A stretch of DNA of 64,000 nucleotides, taken from NCBI GenBank assembly GCA_900766915.1, contig CAAFXE010000364.1, positions 1 through 64,000 on the forward strand, written 5' to 3'. Below, in pieces: positions 51,640 to 60,865 of this stretch. A program made the translations under genes and the position numbers. The notes below the pieces were generated by a model. It was not told where the DNA came from and made no database searches. It saw only the letters and a program-made list of their open reading frames with translations. This stretch comes from Lachnospiraceae bacterium. Lineage in GTDB: Bacteria; Bacillota; Clostridia; Lachnospirales; Lachnospiraceae. Each line of letters opens with the position of its first letter. The stretch's first letter is position 1.

Positions 51640-53337
51640 ATGAAAAAAGAAACAGTAAAGAAAATTGAATATTTCGCAGTAGTGATACTTGTCTTAATTG
51701 TTTTGAGTACTTGCGTCTGCAAATTGCGATATGGAATTGACGTGCAGGATACTTCTTCCTACTTAACAAAGTTCCGTTACTTTTTCGAGAAGGGTACCGG
51801 TGGAAATGCATTGTATTACCTTCTGGGAGAATTCCTGGGCAGTCTGGTATTTCATCTGTTTCCAACCCTGTATGCCATGAATATGACAGGGCTTATTGTC
51901 TGGACATTGACCGGGGTACTGATCTACCGAATCATGAGTCCTTACCTTAGTACCCTATCTTTAACAGTAGCGGTTCTTGGGGGAGTTGCTTTTGGTGCAT
52001 CCTGGGTTCGATGTGTGAACTGGAATGCATGGAGTGTTTTATTCCTGACTATGGGAATTTTATTCCTGGTCAACGGATTTGAGACCGGAAAGGATCATTG
52101 GTTTTATGCTGCCGGATTGATCCTCGGCTGGAATGTCTTTGTGCGCATCCCCAATATCATGTTTTTGGTGGCTTTGTCATTGTCTATTCCGGTGTATTAC
52201 ATGAGCAGTAAAGACTGGAAAAACAGCCTGAAAACGGCTTTGGATAAGTTTTTTAGAATGGTTCTCGGCGGTGTGATCGCCGGACTTACCGGTGTTGCAT
52301 TTTCAATCCTCTTCCTTGGTTTTGATAAGTTTCTTGCAGATCTTGGCTGGTTAATGGGCTCTACCGGGGATTCTGGATCCAAACATAATATTTTTGATAT
52401 GGTGGCACAGATCACAATCGGTGTCATGGATGGGGCACGGCAGTGGGTGAAATATGGTGTCATCATCGGCGTGGTGATCTTACTGTGCCTTGCAGTGAAA
52501 AAGCTTTGGAAAAAGGATATGACACTTGTCGGATGTATTCTGGCAGCTGTATTTGCTTTAGCCATTGGCTTTACCAGAGAGGTTACCTACAGCAGCTGTC
52601 CTACACTGATCAGTGTGCAGAATTTTATTGCTTACGGTGGCGTTGCCTTTGGTTTTTTTGGAACCTTTTGGTTTTATCGTAAAGATAAGCCTTTTGCCAT
52701 TCTTTGCCTGCTCGAAGCATTATCAGTACTTTCCCTGACCATCGGAACAGACACAGGAAGTATTTTCTTTAGAGTTTATATGGCATTACCTGCAGCTGTA
52801 ATGGCAGCAGTATTGTGGAAATTAGAAATCAGAGAATTTCGGATTCTGGCAGTTTTTATCGTAGTTTTAACACTGGCTACCGGGCAGAACTGCAATCAGA
52901 ACTATATTTACCATGACGGAGAAAACGGCGAGGTATTGAACAGTACTATTGATGCAGAAGTGTTTGAAGGAATGTACACGACAGCATCCCGGGCTGAGTA
53001 TGTGAACCGTCTCATAGAGCTTTTGAAACCCTATGGGAACAAGGAACTTCTGACCATTGGAGCCTTTAATGTGGGTCATAACGTGACCGACATGAAAACA
53101 TTTTTTGACAGTGCATGGTCAGATCTTGATTATCTGTCTATGACGGAATATAACACAGTGCTGGATACTAAAATCTCTGATGGAAATGTACCGGTCATTG
53201 TGATTGCAACGGAAGAAATCAACGGGGCCTACTGGGTGCCTGAGAAGATAGATATTTTGGAAGAACTGGTGCAGACTGATCTGTATGAAACACTTTATCA
53301 GGATGAGTGGTACAGCGTGTATGTGCCTGTAAAGTAG
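51640..53337 (+). CDS. Large polytopic membrane protein, probably GT-C-like
   Basis: 565 residues with about 11-12 spans and a soluble C-terminal domain (about 430-565). Acidic first-loop residues occur in YGIDVQDTSSYLTKFRYF near 31-48, as in GT-C proteins, but no WxQxD or HER motif is visible. I do not assign a substrate. AAGGGA precedes the ATG by 6 bases. A 16-codon frame with its own AAGGA (51618-51668) overlaps the start in another frame and could couple translation. The gene follows repeat A4, so it probably begins a new transcription unit. Confidence 0.7.
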   Translation: MKKETVKKIEYFAVVILVLIVLSTCVCKLRYGIDVQDTSSYLTKFRYFFEKGTGGNALYYLLGEFLGSLVFHLFPTLYAMNMTGLIVWTLTGVLIYRIMSPYLSTLSLTVAVLGGVAFGASWVRCVNWNAWSVLFLTMGILFLVNGFETGKDHWFYAAGLILGWNVFVRIPNIMFLVALSLSIPVYYMSSKDWKNSLKTALDKFFRMVLGGVIAGLTGVAFSILFLGFDKFLADLGWLMGSTGDSGSKHNIFDMVAQITIGVMDGARQWVKYGVIIGVVILLCLAVKKLWKKDMTLVGCILAAVFALAIGFTREVTYSSCPTLISVQNFIAYGGVAFGFFGTFWFYRKDKPFAILCLLEALSVLSLTIGTDTGSIFFRVYMALPAAVMAAVLWKLEIREFRILAVFIVVLTLATGQNCNQNYIYHDGENGEVLNSTIDAEVFEGMYTTASRAEYVNRLIELLKPYGNKELLTIGAFNVGHNVTDMKTFFDSAWSDLDYLSMTEYNTVLDTKISDGNVPVIVIATEEINGAYWVPEKIDILEELVQTDLYETLYQDEWYSVYVPVK

Positions 53338-53393
53338 TTTTTATTGGAATCTAAAAATCTCAGGCTGTGATTGATATAAGTTAGGAAATTAAA

Positions 53394-54251
53394 ATGTATA
53401 AAATTGCGCAGGAAAATGATGTAAGCAAATTACTGGAATATTTTGAGCAGGATTTAAAAAACTGTCTATACAGCTATATTGATCTAAAAAAGTTTGGTAT
53501 CGACAATCCCAACCTGACTGTATACTTTGATGCGGATCAAAGCCAGGTGGATTGTATGTCTTGCAGCAACAAGTTAGCAGATTGTGAGTATGGCTTGAAA
53601 GTTGATGACATTCAATGCACTGCTTTAAAATACTACGAGGGACTACAGCTCTTTGACGCAAAAGGGAAAATGGACGCAGAGGCAACTGCGCATCTGATCA
53701 GACAACTTAATTCCCATATCGTAAGCTCTACCGTGGACGTGATTGAAAAGCTGTACCCGCTGCTTAAGGATTCCTACGAGATGGAACAGGGCTATGTGAC
53801 GGAGATGCTGTCCATGCCGGAGTGTGAGATTTCTAAGGATGTGCGACCGGCAAAATTAGAGGAATATGATGAGATTTCAAAACTCATCTGCTCCGATGCA
53901 GGAGTTGGCGGTCATTATGAGCCAGAGGAGTTAAAAGAACAGCTTTTGACCCGGTTGAGTGAAGGTATGGGACGAAATTATGTCCTGAAAAAGGATGGAG
54001 AGATTATCCATCATGCAGCTACCTATGCGGAGCTAGATAATCTGGCAGTGATCAGCGGTGTTATTACGCGAGAGGACTATAGAGGCAAAGGGATTGGAAC
54101 CTTAGCGATTCGAAAGCTTTGCCATGATTTGTTATCAGAAGGAAAGAAACCCTGTCTGTTTTACTACACAAAGCAGGCCGAGGGATTTTATAGAAAAATC
54201 GGCTTTGAAGAGGGAACCGGTTGGGCAAAGCTGGTCCTGAGAAAGGAGTAG
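53394..54251 (+). CDS. GNAT-family N-acetyltransferase with extra N-terminal domain
   Basis: 285 residues. The C-terminal GNAT fold (about 150-285) has the acetyl-CoA loop TREDYRGKGIGTLAIRKL near 222 and FYRKIGFEEG near 262. The first 140 residues form a separate helical domain with CMSCSNKLADC, whose spaced cysteines might bind metal. It lies 3 bases before the aminotransferase gene, so it may acetylate the amino group made by that enzyme; this is inference from position. Confidence 0.82.
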   Translation: MYKIAQENDVSKLLEYFEQDLKNCLYSYIDLKKFGIDNPNLTVYFDADQSQVDCMSCSNKLADCEYGLKVDDIQCTALKYYEGLQLFDAKGKMDAEATAHLIRQLNSHIVSSTVDVIEKLYPLLKDSYEMEQGYVTEMLSMPECEISKDVRPAKLEEYDEISKLICSDAGVGGHYEPEELKEQLLTRLSEGMGRNYVLKKDGEIIHHAATYAELDNLAVISGVITREDYRGKGIGTLAIRKLCHDLLSEGKKPCLFYYTKQAEGFYRKIGFEEGTGWAKLVLRKE

Positions 54252-54254
54252 CCT

Positions 54255-55307
54255 ATGTACTACATAAATGAGGATATTAAAAATTGTGTGCGTGTTTTCC
54301 CGGAGCAGGGAAGATATGATTATGCAAGATATGATATGAATGAAAATCCGGAAGGATTGCCACAGTGGTTTGTGGACGAGGTGTTAAAAGAAATCACACC
54401 GGAATTTTTAGCAACCTATCCGGAGCATGATAAATTCCGCAAAATGTATGCAGACTATATCGGAGTAAATCCGGAAAATGTAGCTGTGACCAATGGATCT
54501 GATATGGCCATCCGCTTTGCCATGGAAGTATTTGCAGAGAAAGGCAGCAGTGTGGTTACCGTAGCACCTTCCTTTGAAATGTACTGGGTAAACTGCTCTA
54601 TGCTGGGTTTAAAGCATGTACCGGTATCCTATGAACCGGATCTTACCATGGATACCGACAAAATCGTGGAAGCCATTGATGAAACAACGGATATCGTTGT
54701 TTTATTAAACCCGAATAACCCGATCGGCACTGTTTATACCGAAGAAGAAGCAAGAATAATTATCGAAAAAGCAAGAGAAGTAGGTGCTATCGTCATTGTG
54801 GACGAAGCGTATCATTACTTCTACAGGCATACATTTTTGCCATTTATCAGAGAATATGACAATGTGGTGGTATTTCGTACCTTCTCCAAGCTGTTTTCTC
54901 TGGCAGCTGTGAGAATGGGCATGATGATCGGGGATGAAAAACTCATAGGATATGCCAGAAAATCCATGCCAAGCTTTGAAGTCAATGCGATAGCATTGAA
55001 ATTCGGTGAACATCTCATGCAGCATACAGAGCTTATAGAGGATCTGATGAATACGGAAGCAGAAGGAAAGGCATGGCTTTTGGAAGAGCTTAACCAACGA
55101 GGCTATGAGACAACTCCTTCCCACGGAAACTTTATTTTTATTAAACCAAAAAGACTCCCTAAGGAAGTATCAGATGCATTGCGGGAGAAGAAAATTCTGA
55201 TCAAGACCTTTGGAAATGAGTTTTTGAAAGATTATGTGAGAATTTCCACAGGATCTAAAAAGGCGATGAAGTATTTTTTGGATGCATTTCTGGAAGTAGA
55301 TCATTAA
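54255..55307 (+). CDS. HisC-like PLP-dependent aminotransferase (or decarboxylase)
   Basis: 350 residues, fold type I. NPNNPIGTVYTEEE near 156, VDEAYHYFY near 181, and the Schiff-base lysine in FRTFSKLFSLAAVRMG near 209. It resembles histidinol-phosphate aminotransferase, but no his genes are near. It is immediately followed by a LicC-like nucleotidyltransferase, a pairing seen where CDP-activated amino alcohols are made (in Campylobacter, HisC-like enzymes make serinol phosphate or decarboxylate phosphoserine). A role in making a phosphorylated amino alcohol for the glycan is the favoured inference. Confidence 0.8.
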   Translation: MYYINEDIKNCVRVFPEQGRYDYARYDMNENPEGLPQWFVDEVLKEITPEFLATYPEHDKFRKMYADYIGVNPENVAVTNGSDMAIRFAMEVFAEKGSSVVTVAPSFEMYWVNCSMLGLKHVPVSYEPDLTMDTDKIVEAIDETTDIVVLLNPNNPIGTVYTEEEARIIIEKAREVGAIVIVDEAYHYFYRHTFLPFIREYDNVVVFRTFSKLFSLAAVRMGMMIGDEKLIGYARKSMPSFEVNAIALKFGEHLMQHTELIEDLMNTEAEGKAWLLEELNQRGYETTPSHGNFIFIKPKRLPKEVSDALREKKILIKTFGNEFLKDYVRISTGSKKAMKYFLDAFLEVDH

Positions 55308-55318
55308 GGAGAAGAAAA

Positions 55319-56041
55319 ATGAAGGCAATCATTTTAGCAGGAGGCGTAGGAAGCCGCATCAGCAGAGAAGTCAATAAACCAAAAAGCTTACTGGATATCG
55401 GAGACGGTATGCCGTTGCTTCGTTATACCGTGGAAATGCTGCAAAGAAAGGGCATCGAAGTAAGCATTGTGCTGGGCTATCAGCAGGAAATGTTTCATGA
55501 AGTGCTGAAAGGCCTTAACGTAACCTTTTATTTTAACCCGTTTTATCGGGTAACCAACAGTATCGCATCCCTTTGGTTTGCAAGAGAAGCAATCACAGAA
55601 GACGACGACTATATTTTTATGAATGCGGATGTCTATCTGGAGCCGGAAATCTTAGATAAGATGCTGGAATGCAAAGAAACCATCAGCATGCTGGCAGATT
55701 ATCGCAAGATTTTGGAAGGAGATTATTTCTTCCATTGTGATGAGACAGGACTGGTTCGTAAATACGGTAAGGAAATGCCGGTGGAGGAACGTACCTGTGA
55801 ATATGTGGGTGCAGCAAAAATCAGCAGGGAATATGTGTCAGAGTTTAAACGTGTCATGGAAGAAATGGTAGCTACCGAACAGTATTCCACCTGGTGGGAG
55901 ACCATTCTCTACTCCAGATGCTATGAGATCGACATCCACACCATCGATGCGGCACCGTACTTCTGGTCAGAAATTGATTATATTGAAGATTATGAAAAGA
56001 TCGTAGATTTTGTAAAGGAAAAACATAAACATGGCTTTTGA
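55319..56041 (+). CDS. LicC-like sugar/amino-alcohol-phosphate nucleotidyltransferase
   Basis: 240 residues. MKAIILAGGVGSRISREVNK is the nucleotide-binding opening, PKSLLDIG the activation segment, MNADVYLEPEIL the metal-binding Asp region, and SEIDYIEDYEK the closing motif of phosphocholine cytidylyltransferase-type enzymes. It probably joins CTP to a phosphorylated alcohol, giving a CDP donor for the TagF-like transferase downstream. Exact substrate unknown. The end overlaps the DUF1919 gene by 11 bases. Confidence 0.85.
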   Translation: MKAIILAGGVGSRISREVNKPKSLLDIGDGMPLLRYTVEMLQRKGIEVSIVLGYQQEMFHEVLKGLNVTFYFNPFYRVTNSIASLWFAREAITEDDDYIFMNADVYLEPEILDKMLECKETISMLADYRKILEGDYFFHCDETGLVRKYGKEMPVEERTCEYVGAAKISREYVSEFKRVMEEMVATEQYSTWWETILYSRCYEIDIHTIDAAPYFWSEIDYIEDYEKIVDFVKEKHKHGF

Positions 56042-56660
56042 TCGGGATAAGTTCTGGGCACATGTAAGAGAGCCCATTGCAACTCTTTTATACGCAGGAA
56101 AAATGCGAAAAGAACTGAAAAACAGAGATTTTACCATTTTATCATGCAACTGTGCGGCGGGGATTATTTACCACAGATACAAGCATCCATTTTTAAGCCC
56201 CACTATTAACCTTTGGATTGAGCAGAATGAATTCTTGAAATTTGTATCAGATCTGGATCATTATCTGGCACAGGAACTGAAATTTATCGAGACGGACGTG
56301 GGCTACCCGGTAGCAGAATGTGGGGATATCAAAATTTGGTTTAACCATTATACCTCGGAAGAAGAGGCAAGAGAAAAATGGGAGAGCCGTAAAAAGAGGG
56401 TCAACAGGGATAATCTGTTTATCCTCATGAGTGAGCGGGATGGAATTGGCAGAGAGGATATTTTAAAGCTGGGGGAAGTGCCGTGCAGAAACAGAGTCAT
56501 CTTTACTTCCCATAAGTATGAGGATATTCCTTATGCCTGCTTTTTGCCGCCTTATGAGGGGGAAGATGAAGTGGGATATTATCTTCAGAAGAATCCGATT
56601 ACCGATAAGACGGTTATGGAACAGTATTTTGACTTTACAAGGTGGCTAAATTCTAAGTGA
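56031..56660 (+). CDS. DUF1919 exopolysaccharide-associated protein
   Basis: 209 residues. The opening DFTILSCNCAAGIIYHRY near 33-50 and SPTINLWIEQNEFLKFVSDL are typical of DUF1919, a family found in polysaccharide clusters with no proven activity. The mixed alpha/beta pattern and IFTSHKYEDIPYACFLP near 161 suggest a transferase-like fold. No membrane span. Translation is coupled to the nucleotidyltransferase by overlap, which points to a joint role in handling the activated group. Confidence 0.82.
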   Translation: MAFDRDKFWAHVREPIATLLYAGKMRKELKNRDFTILSCNCAAGIIYHRYKHPFLSPTINLWIEQNEFLKFVSDLDHYLAQELKFIETDVGYPVAECGDIKIWFNHYTSEEEAREKWESRKKRVNRDNLFILMSERDGIGREDILKLGEVPCRNRVIFTSHKYEDIPYACFLPPYEGEDEVGYYLQKNPITDKTVMEQYFDFTRWLNSK

Positions 56661-56730
56661 GAATAGCTGACAGAAACAATTATCTGAAAAGTGTAGAACA
56701 GGTAGGAATCTACGATAAAGGAAACAAAGC

Positions 56731-57945
56731 ATGAACATCATTACATGGATCAAGTCCAAACCGGGACTTTACAAATTCCTTATGGGAATTCACAAAATCT
56801 ATATGGGCTTTCACGAGATGCTGATGCACCTGGCATGGCATCTTTTCGTGCATTTTCCGTTAAAAACGAAAAAGATAGTATTTGGAAACTTCTACGGTGG
56901 AGGCTTTGGGGATAATCCGAAGTTTATCGCAGAAGAATTATTGCGGCGCGACCTTGGATTTGAAATGTACTGGATGTTAGAGGATACAAAAAGTCCCCTG
57001 CCGACGGGAATCAAGCCGGTAAGGCCAAATACCTTTGCTTTTGCTTACCATATGGCAACGGCAAAATTCTGGGTGGATAATACGAGAAAACAACATTTTC
57101 TGATTAAGCGGAAGGAACAGTATTATATTCAGACCTGGCATGGAGGTCCGGGATTAAAAAAAGTGGAACTGGATGTGGCACATTCCATTTCCAAAGAGTA
57201 TCAGGATTATGCCAAGGCGGATTCCAAGCGAATCGACCTGTTTTTATCCTGCTGTCAGTGGTGTTCCGATCTCTATCACAGAGCTTTCTGGTATGATGGA
57301 CCATTGCTGGAGAAAGGTATTCCAAAGAACGATCTGTATTTCAAAGATCCTGCACCCATCCGGAAAAAGGTACTGGAGCGATTCCATATTCCGGAGAATG
57401 CGAAGCTTGTGATGTATGCGCCAACCTACCGGGATGACCGCAGCACGGATATGTACAATCTGGATTATGAACGTACCTTAAAGGCCCTGCATCAACGATT
57501 TGGTGGGGAGTGGTATCTGCTGGTACGTCTTCATCCCAATTGCGCGGCGTCTGCAGGAGAGGTCAGTACCGGAGAGCATATCTGCAATGCAACGCTGTAT
57601 GAAAACATGCAGGAACTCTTAGTTGCCTGTGATATGATCATCAGTGATTATTCCGGCTGCGCTTTTGATTATCTGATGTTAAAGCGTCCGGGATTTTTGT
57701 ACGCCGAGGATTACGAGAAGATCAAGAAGGTAAAAGATTATTATTTTACTCTGGATGAGCTTCCCTTTGATCTTGCATTTAACAATGATGAACTGGAAAA
57801 CTATATTCTGAACTTTGACGAAGCGGAATATGAAAGAAAATGCGATGAGTATTTAAAGACCATCGGATATTTTGATAATGGACATGCAGCAGAAGCTGTG
57901 GTGGATGTGATTTTACAGGAAGCTGGGCTGACAAGCCAAGAGTAG
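56731..57945 (+). CDS. CDP-glycerol glycerophosphotransferase family (TagB/TagF-like)
   Basis: 404 residues. The Glyphos_transf domain has FGDNPKFIAEEL near 60, IQTWHGGPGLKKVELD near 131 (usual form WHGTPLKK), VMYAPTYRDDRSTD near 229, LLVRLHPN near 265 and IISDYSGCAFDYLMLKRP near 304. His and Asp in these motifs are the catalytic/ligand residues of TagF. It transfers a phospho-polyol from a CDP donor to a membrane-linked acceptor. No tagD is nearby; the upstream nucleotidyltransferase may supply a different CDP donor. The altered WHGG loop fits a changed substrate. Confidence 0.88.
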   Translation: MNIITWIKSKPGLYKFLMGIHKIYMGFHEMLMHLAWHLFVHFPLKTKKIVFGNFYGGGFGDNPKFIAEELLRRDLGFEMYWMLEDTKSPLPTGIKPVRPNTFAFAYHMATAKFWVDNTRKQHFLIKRKEQYYIQTWHGGPGLKKVELDVAHSISKEYQDYAKADSKRIDLFLSCCQWCSDLYHRAFWYDGPLLEKGIPKNDLYFKDPAPIRKKVLERFHIPENAKLVMYAPTYRDDRSTDMYNLDYERTLKALHQRFGGEWYLLVRLHPNCAASAGEVSTGEHICNATLYENMQELLVACDMIISDYSGCAFDYLMLKRPGFLYAEDYEKIKKVKDYYFTLDELPFDLAFNNDELENYILNFDEAEYERKCDEYLKTIGYFDNGHAAEAVVDVILQEAGLTSQE

Positions 57946-57997
57946 CTATTCGGAAAGCAAAGTTTGTATGGATTTGAATATTGTGTACTGATACAAA

Positions 57998-59518
57998 ATG
58001 AAAAAACTGAGGTTTGGTGTGAAAAAATTATACGACGGAATCTTAAATCTAATAGAAAAATACTACTGGTTCTTTTTTGCGGGTATGGTAGCAGGCACGG
58101 CCTTTTTATGTTTCCGATGCTTAGACATAGCCTATGTATCCTCATGGGATGAGGCGAGGCATGGAGTCAGCGCCTATGAGATGATGCAGAATGGGAATTA
58201 CATCGTCAATACCTTTGGCTATGAACCGGATTACTGGAATCTAAAGCCGCCGCTTAGTTTTTACGGAATCATGCTTGGCTTTAAGCTGTTTGGCTATTCA
58301 GTCACAGGACTTCGGTTTTATTCCGCCTGTGCATACCTTTTAACCTGTATAGCAATCGGGCTGTTTCTGAAGAAATATCATAAACTGACTTCCTTAATTG
58401 GCATGTGCTTTTTATGCTGTAACTACTATGTACTTGGTTTTCACTGCGCAAGAAGTGGGGATGCAGATGCGCTGTTTTTAATGTTTTTTGTATTTGCCAT
58501 GCTTGCCATGCTGGAGATACCTAAGAAGCATTCCAGGCTATATATCTGCGGCTTCTGCTTTGCCTGTGCATTCCTCACCAAGAGCTTTCATGCGGGTGTC
58601 ATTGTGGCAATCGGAGGGCTATATCTGATTCTTACAGGGGAAATTAAGAGAATCAAACTGAAAGAATGGCTGTACTTTATCTTATCATTTTTGATTCCTC
58701 TTGGAAGCTGGTTTGTTGCCAGATTCAGTCAGGATGGATTTACTTTCTTTCGGGAAATGCTCTTTACAGACCTTTTAAGCCGCAGCAGCAGTGCTTCGGA
58801 AGGACATGCAGGAAACTTTTGGTTCTATTATGAAGCGTATTTTAAAAATTTTGACAGGATTTATCGGTATTTACTCATTACCGTTGCCGTAGGAGCGTGC
58901 TTTTATGGTGTCAGGGCAATTAGAAACAAAGAACTGTCAGCAGAAAAGAGACAGGAAATCATAGGCTACGGCCTGTGGCTCATTGTCCCGTTTTTGTTCT
59001 TTTCCGCAGTATCTACAAAGCTGGTGTGGTATGGGTATCCGATTTTTATACCGCTGTTTATGATTGCGGCTATATTTGTTGGGGAATTTCTCACGGAAGA
59101 ACTTGCAAAAGATCAACTGTGGGCACTCATCCTAAAATCGGTGGTAGCGGTGTTCTTTGTAGCTCTGATTTGTACGAATATGTATGACACCTATCTCTAT
59201 GCAGTCAGAGAAATTCATGGGGATGAGCTGCAGACCTTTATTACAGAGAGCGTGGAACGCAACAGTGACTATGCAGGTGTAACAGCCTATATCGATGCAT
59301 CCCAGGAAAAGGAAGACGGAACCATCTGGAATCAGCATGTCAGATTCATGGCAGAGATTTCCGGAGATTTTCACTGCAAGGACGGCGGTACGGAGACATT
59401 CCTAAAAGACAAAGATGCGGTACTCTATATCAGTATGGATCGATATGAAGAAAAGAAGGAAAGCTTGCAAGAATATACAATCTTGGAACAAAAAGGAAAT
59501 TATATACTATTGAAGTAA
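57998..59518 (+). CDS. GT-C glycosyltransferase (ArnT/PMT-like, GT39/GT83)
   Basis: 506 residues, about 11 spans. First loop VSSWDEARHGVSAYEM near 47-62 has the catalytic Asp-Glu pair; NTFGYEPDYWNLKPPLSFY near 70 and ASEGHAGNFWFYYEAYF near 262 are typical of the ArnT/dolichyl-phosphate-mannose family. It should move a sugar from a polyprenyl phosphate onto a surface acceptor. Similar in layout to the GT-C at 18183. No clear terminator follows. Confidence 0.85.
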   Translation: MKKLRFGVKKLYDGILNLIEKYYWFFFAGMVAGTAFLCFRCLDIAYVSSWDEARHGVSAYEMMQNGNYIVNTFGYEPDYWNLKPPLSFYGIMLGFKLFGYSVTGLRFYSACAYLLTCIAIGLFLKKYHKLTSLIGMCFLCCNYYVLGFHCARSGDADALFLMFFVFAMLAMLEIPKKHSRLYICGFCFACAFLTKSFHAGVIVAIGGLYLILTGEIKRIKLKEWLYFILSFLIPLGSWFVARFSQDGFTFFREMLFTDLLSRSSSASEGHAGNFWFYYEAYFKNFDRIYRYLLITVAVGACFYGVRAIRNKELSAEKRQEIIGYGLWLIVPFLFFSAVSTKLVWYGYPIFIPLFMIAAIFVGEFLTEELAKDQLWALILKSVVAVFFVALICTNMYDTYLYAVREIHGDELQTFITESVERNSDYAGVTAYIDASQEKEDGTIWNQHVRFMAEISGDFHCKDGGTETFLKDKDAVLYISMDRYEEKKESLQEYTILEQKGNYILLK

Positions 59519-59568
59519 ATTATCAAAAATCAATTGGAAAAAATGACGAAAATTACAGATAAAATTTA

Positions 59569-59597
59569 TTGATTTTTGACATGGCCAATGTTACAAT
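59569..59597 (+). promoter_or_regulatory. Promoter of the XRE gene
   Basis: TTGATT (59569), 17-base spacer, TACAAT (59592-59597). A second set TTGACA (59576) with 15-base spacing to TATGAT overlaps it. The imperfect dyad ACATGGCCAATGT between the boxes could be the autoregulatory operator of the XRE protein. Confidence 0.6.
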
Positions 59598-59636
59598 ATG
59601 ATAGACACATTGTTTGCAATAACTGGAGGTAACACA

Positions 59637-59960
59637 ATGGCAACATCTAAAAGAAGAATAGGTGTCAATATTTTTATGCTTATGAAAGAACAGCAAATAA
59701 GCCGTGAAGAATTGGCAGAAAAGTTAGGCTATTCTTTTAGAGATATTTGTAGACTGACAGAGGGTAGGCTGTTATTGGCACCAAACAAATTAAAAAAAGT
59801 GGCAGAGGCATTGGGTACGACGATTGACAGTTTCTTAGTTCAGGAAGAAAAGGAATTAGTACCGGAGCTGCAGTATATGAAAAAGTTCAGTGATCCAGCT
59901 TCTCTAGACAAAGTGTTGGAATTGATGGATGAATATATTGAATTAAAAGAGTCTCTGTAG
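59637..59960 (+). CDS. XRE-family helix-turn-helix regulator
   Basis: 107 residues. Helix-turn-helix at about 13-60 (REELAEKLGYSFRDICRLTEG), then ALGTTIDSFL and a short acidic C-terminal helix. GGAGG 8 bases upstream supports ATG at 59637; an ATG at 59598 would overlap the promoter. It probably represses its own operon and acts as antitoxin or regulator for the two genes downstream. A hairpin terminator lies between it and the next gene. Confidence 0.85.
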   Translation: MATSKRRIGVNIFMLMKEQQISREELAEKLGYSFRDICRLTEGRLLLAPNKLKKVAEALGTTIDSFLVQEEKELVPELQYMKKFSDPASLDKVLELMDEYIELKESL

Positions 59961-59969
59961 GGATGTTAT

Positions 59970-59998
59970 GGCTGCGCTTATTGCGCAGCCTTTTGTTT
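59970..59998 (+). terminator. Internal terminator/attenuator between XRE and ImmA genes
   Basis: Perfect 8-bp GC-rich stem GGCTGCGC / GCGCAGCC with a TTATT loop, followed by TTTTGTTT. It would lower expression of the downstream genes relative to the XRE gene. Confidence 0.88.
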
Positions 59999-60019
59999 GG
60001 TTTGGAGGTTATTGTTATT

Positions 60020-60865
60020 ATGGAATGGAAATGGGAAGACATTGTTGAAGCTATAAAAGATGTGGTAAAAAAAGTCAAAGAAGACTATCTTATCGATAAT
60101 GAGGTTCTTAGAGATTATACATTTGAAATTTTAGAAAAACATTGTGTAGTCTTATACTATCCCTTAGAAGGGGAAAAAAGTAATGGGTTTCATACGAAAA
60201 AAATTGTAAAAGATGAGTTAAAGGATTTTGTTTATATTAATACAGCAAAGCCGGTGGAATTACAGGTATTTACTGCTGCTCATGAATTGGGACATGTGTG
60301 GAACGTGGCAAAAAAAGTCTGGGATGCATTGGGATACAAAGATACTTTGGAAGAAGAGATGGAAGAAAGTATTACCAATCGCTTTGCAGCAGAGCTTTTA
60401 ATGCCGGAAGCAGCTTTTATAAAAATGTTTTATCAAAAAAAAGATGAAATGGGGCTGGAAGGAAACACAATTACTGCAGATGACTTATTGCGTATTTCTG
60501 TTGGGTTGATGAATGTATTTCTTGTACAGTACGATGCAGTACGAAAGAGACTTTTTGAAACAAAAATCATCAACGATGCCGGAAGAGCATTATTAAAGAA
60601 AAATGATTCGGAGTATAAAGAAAAAGTACAGATTTATGCAAAAGAGCAAAATTCACTTTTGGAAAAAGCAAGCTTTAACAAAACGATTCCCGGAATCAGA
60701 GAATTAATTGAAGAAGCAGAGAAAAAAGCAAGCTTGAATGAGCTTTCTTTAAAGAAGATTAAAGAAGATTTTGGAATACAGAATGTGAAGGCAGAGAAAG
60801 AGATGCTTGAGATTCAGGTTGGCGGAGAAACAAATGGAGAAACAGAAAGTACTGGTAGATGCTGA
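60020..60865 (+). CDS. ImmA/IrrE-family (COG2856/DUF955) zinc metallopeptidase
   Basis: 281 residues. HELGH at 88-92 is the zinc-binding HExxH motif; the third ligand is likely a Glu in MEESITNRFAAELLMP near 114-129. Family members cleave XRE-type repressors (ImmA cuts ImmR in ICEBs1; IrrE-type proteins cut DdrO). The obvious target is the XRE protein encoded just upstream. The C-terminal 80 residues are lysine/glutamate-rich and helical. GGAGG is 11 bases from the ATG. Its end overlaps the PIN-like gene by 32 bases. Confidence 0.88.
   Translation: MEWKWEDIVEAIKDVVKKVKEDYLIDNEVLRDYTFEILEKHCVVLYYPLEGEKSNGFHTKKIVKDELKDFVYINTAKPVELQVFTAAHELGHVWNVAKKVWDALGYKDTLEEEMEESITNRFAAELLMPEAAFIKMFYQKKDEMGLEGNTITADDLLRISVGLMNVFLVQYDAVRKRLFETKIINDAGRALLKKNDSEYKEKVQIYAKEQNSLLEKASFNKTIPGIRELIEEAEKKASLNELSLKKIKEDFGIQNVKAEKEMLEIQVGGETNGETESTGRC

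Noticed and set aside
51618..51668. 16-codon upstream frame overlapping the start of the 51640 gene
   Set aside because: It has AAGGA upstream and could be a leader peptide, but it is too short to support without conservation data.
54255..55307. Histidine biosynthesis aminotransferase (hisC)
   Set aside because: The fold is similar, but no other his gene is present and the neighbours are a LicC-like nucleotidyltransferase and a TagF-like transferase.
57946..57997. Possible decayed copy of repeat family B before the GT-C gene
   Set aside because: GCAAAGTTTGTATGG and ACTGATAC resemble parts of the repeat, but the match is too weak and lacks inverted ends.
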